Shown here in pieces: positions 63,696 through 64,000 of a DNA stretch of 64,000 nucleotides; position 1 is the stretch's first letter; every line of letters begins with the position of its first letter. The notes under the pieces are model-generated. The model saw nothing but the letters and a program-made list of their open reading frames with translations. It did no database searches and was not told the DNA's origin. The DNA is from Streptomyces sp. NRRL S-87 (GTDB lineage Bacteria > Actinomycetota > Actinomycetes > Streptomycetales > Streptomycetaceae), in NCBI RefSeq assembly GCF_000719335.1, contig NZ_JOGB01000016.1, forward strand, positions 62,001 to 126,000. The letters are read 5' to 3'. The translations under genes were made by a program, and so were the position numbers.

Positions 63696-64000
63696 TCAGC
63701 AGCCGCCGGAGGAGGCGGGCGCGCCGATGGTGAGGGTCGCGGGCGCTGCGCAGCAGCCGCCGCCGGCCGGTTCGGTGGTCTCGGGCTGGTCGAAGAGGCC
63801 GGCGCCGCCGCAGACGCCGGTCTCGGGCAGGGTCAGCTCGACGCGCTCGGCGGCTTCCTGGTCGCCGGCGAGGTGGGCGGCGATGGAGCGGACCTGCTCG
63901 TAGCCGGTCATCGCGAGGAAGGTCGGGGCGCGGCCGTAGGACTTCATGCCGACGAGGTAGACATCCTTCTCGGGGTGGGAGAGCTCGTTGACGCCGTGTG
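63696..64000 (-). CDS. Flavoprotein of arsenic-type operon (ArsO-like), N-terminus outside window
   Basis: Only the last 101 codons are present; the gene continues beyond the right edge. HGVNELSHPEKDVYLVGMKS and SYGRAPTFLAMTGYEQVRSI are the C-terminal segment of NAD(P)-binding flavoproteins found in actinomycete ars clusters, followed by an unusual Cys-rich tail (GVCGGAG, GGGCCAAP, SSGGC) with four to five cysteines that could bind As(III) or another soft metal. It is directly followed by the MFS pseudogene. ArsO identity is inferred from this C-terminal pattern and should be checked on the full gene. Confidence 0.65.
   Translation of the reverse strand, partial: HGVNELSHPEKDVYLVGMKSYGRAPTFLAMTGYEQVRSIAAHLAGDQEAAERVELTLPETGVCGGAGLFDQPETTEPAGGGCCAAPATLTIGAPASSGGC

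Overview
The window is high-GC chromosomal DNA (overwhelmingly G/C third positions, many GTG/TTG starts, long antisense ORF shadows) from an actinomycete, almost certainly Streptomyces or a close relative. Evidence for this includes a complete conservon operon (CvnA-D), secreted Streptomyces-type hemicellulases, a roadblock/DUF742/GTPase set, actinomycete sulfur-leader peptide architecture and HAF-repeat and MHYT proteins. I found no rRNA, tRNA or CRISPR array.

Region 1 (1-11980) is a sulfur-scavenging locus: a partial FMN reductase and a TauD-type dioxygenase on the minus strand, then a ROK-fold regulator, a 29-codon leader peptide on an almost leaderless promoter, a polar-amino-acid-type ABC importer (permease, ATPase, lipoprotein), a GNAT acetyltransferase and four luciferase-like (LLM) flavin monooxygenases. 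The gene set resembles the Bacillus yxe/ytm logic for salvaging S-modified cysteines (import, N-acetylate, oxidatively cleave), fed with FMNH2 by the reductase. Region 2 (12101-20767, all minus) holds glutamate decarboxylase and a hemicellulose block: a GH74 xyloglucanase with N-terminal CBM13, a three-module GH10-CBM13-GH62 enzyme, and upstream of them a remarkable single polypeptide joining an ECF sigma factor, a zinc-anti-sigma-like motif, transmembrane helices and an extracytoplasmic arabinose-binding AbfB (CBM42-like) domain, a plausible one-protein sensor for the adjacent enzymes.

Region 3 (21014-40670) is mostly core/housekeeping: YjbQ family protein, flavin monooxygenase, ABC exporter, FAD/Fe-S D-lactate-dehydrogenase-like protein, an asymmetric ABC exporter pair with complementary degenerate ATP sites, HAF-repeat secreted protein, YdjM-like membrane hydrolase, Ski2-like helicase, TesB thioesterase, YchJ-like protein, roadblock protein, F420/FMN PPOX protein and a VOC protein. 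Region 4 (40880-50439) contains the conservon cvnD-C-B-A, MHYT membrane protein, methyltransferase, MpaB-like oxygenase, an unknown protein, TrmO and a MOSC protein.

Region 5 (50653-64000) is the accessory part. A GAF regulator precedes an aldehyde dehydrogenase (ALDH) whose last ~9 codons are missing. The final 100 bp of the retained ALDH sequence is repeated perfectly 8,886 bp downstream (53562-53661 and 62448-62547), and at both copies identity stops at the same ALDH position and an antisense gene is cut off (an AbiJ/Vsr-like nuclease at the left, an MFS transporter at the right). The bracketed segment carries the truncated nuclease, a methyltransferase, a persulfide-handling cassette (cysteine desulfurase, ArsR-rhodanese fusion, metallo-beta-lactamase-rhodanese, MFS), an intact DUF4365-type nuclease fused to membrane helices in lower-GC DNA, decayed DNA and a 36-codon ORF. 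To the right lie an MFS pseudogene (amber stop plus 3' truncation) and the end of an ArsO-like flavoprotein. The layout looks like stepwise accretion of foreign modules at the ALDH 3' end, although no integrase is visible and a misassembly at the 100-bp repeat must be excluded.
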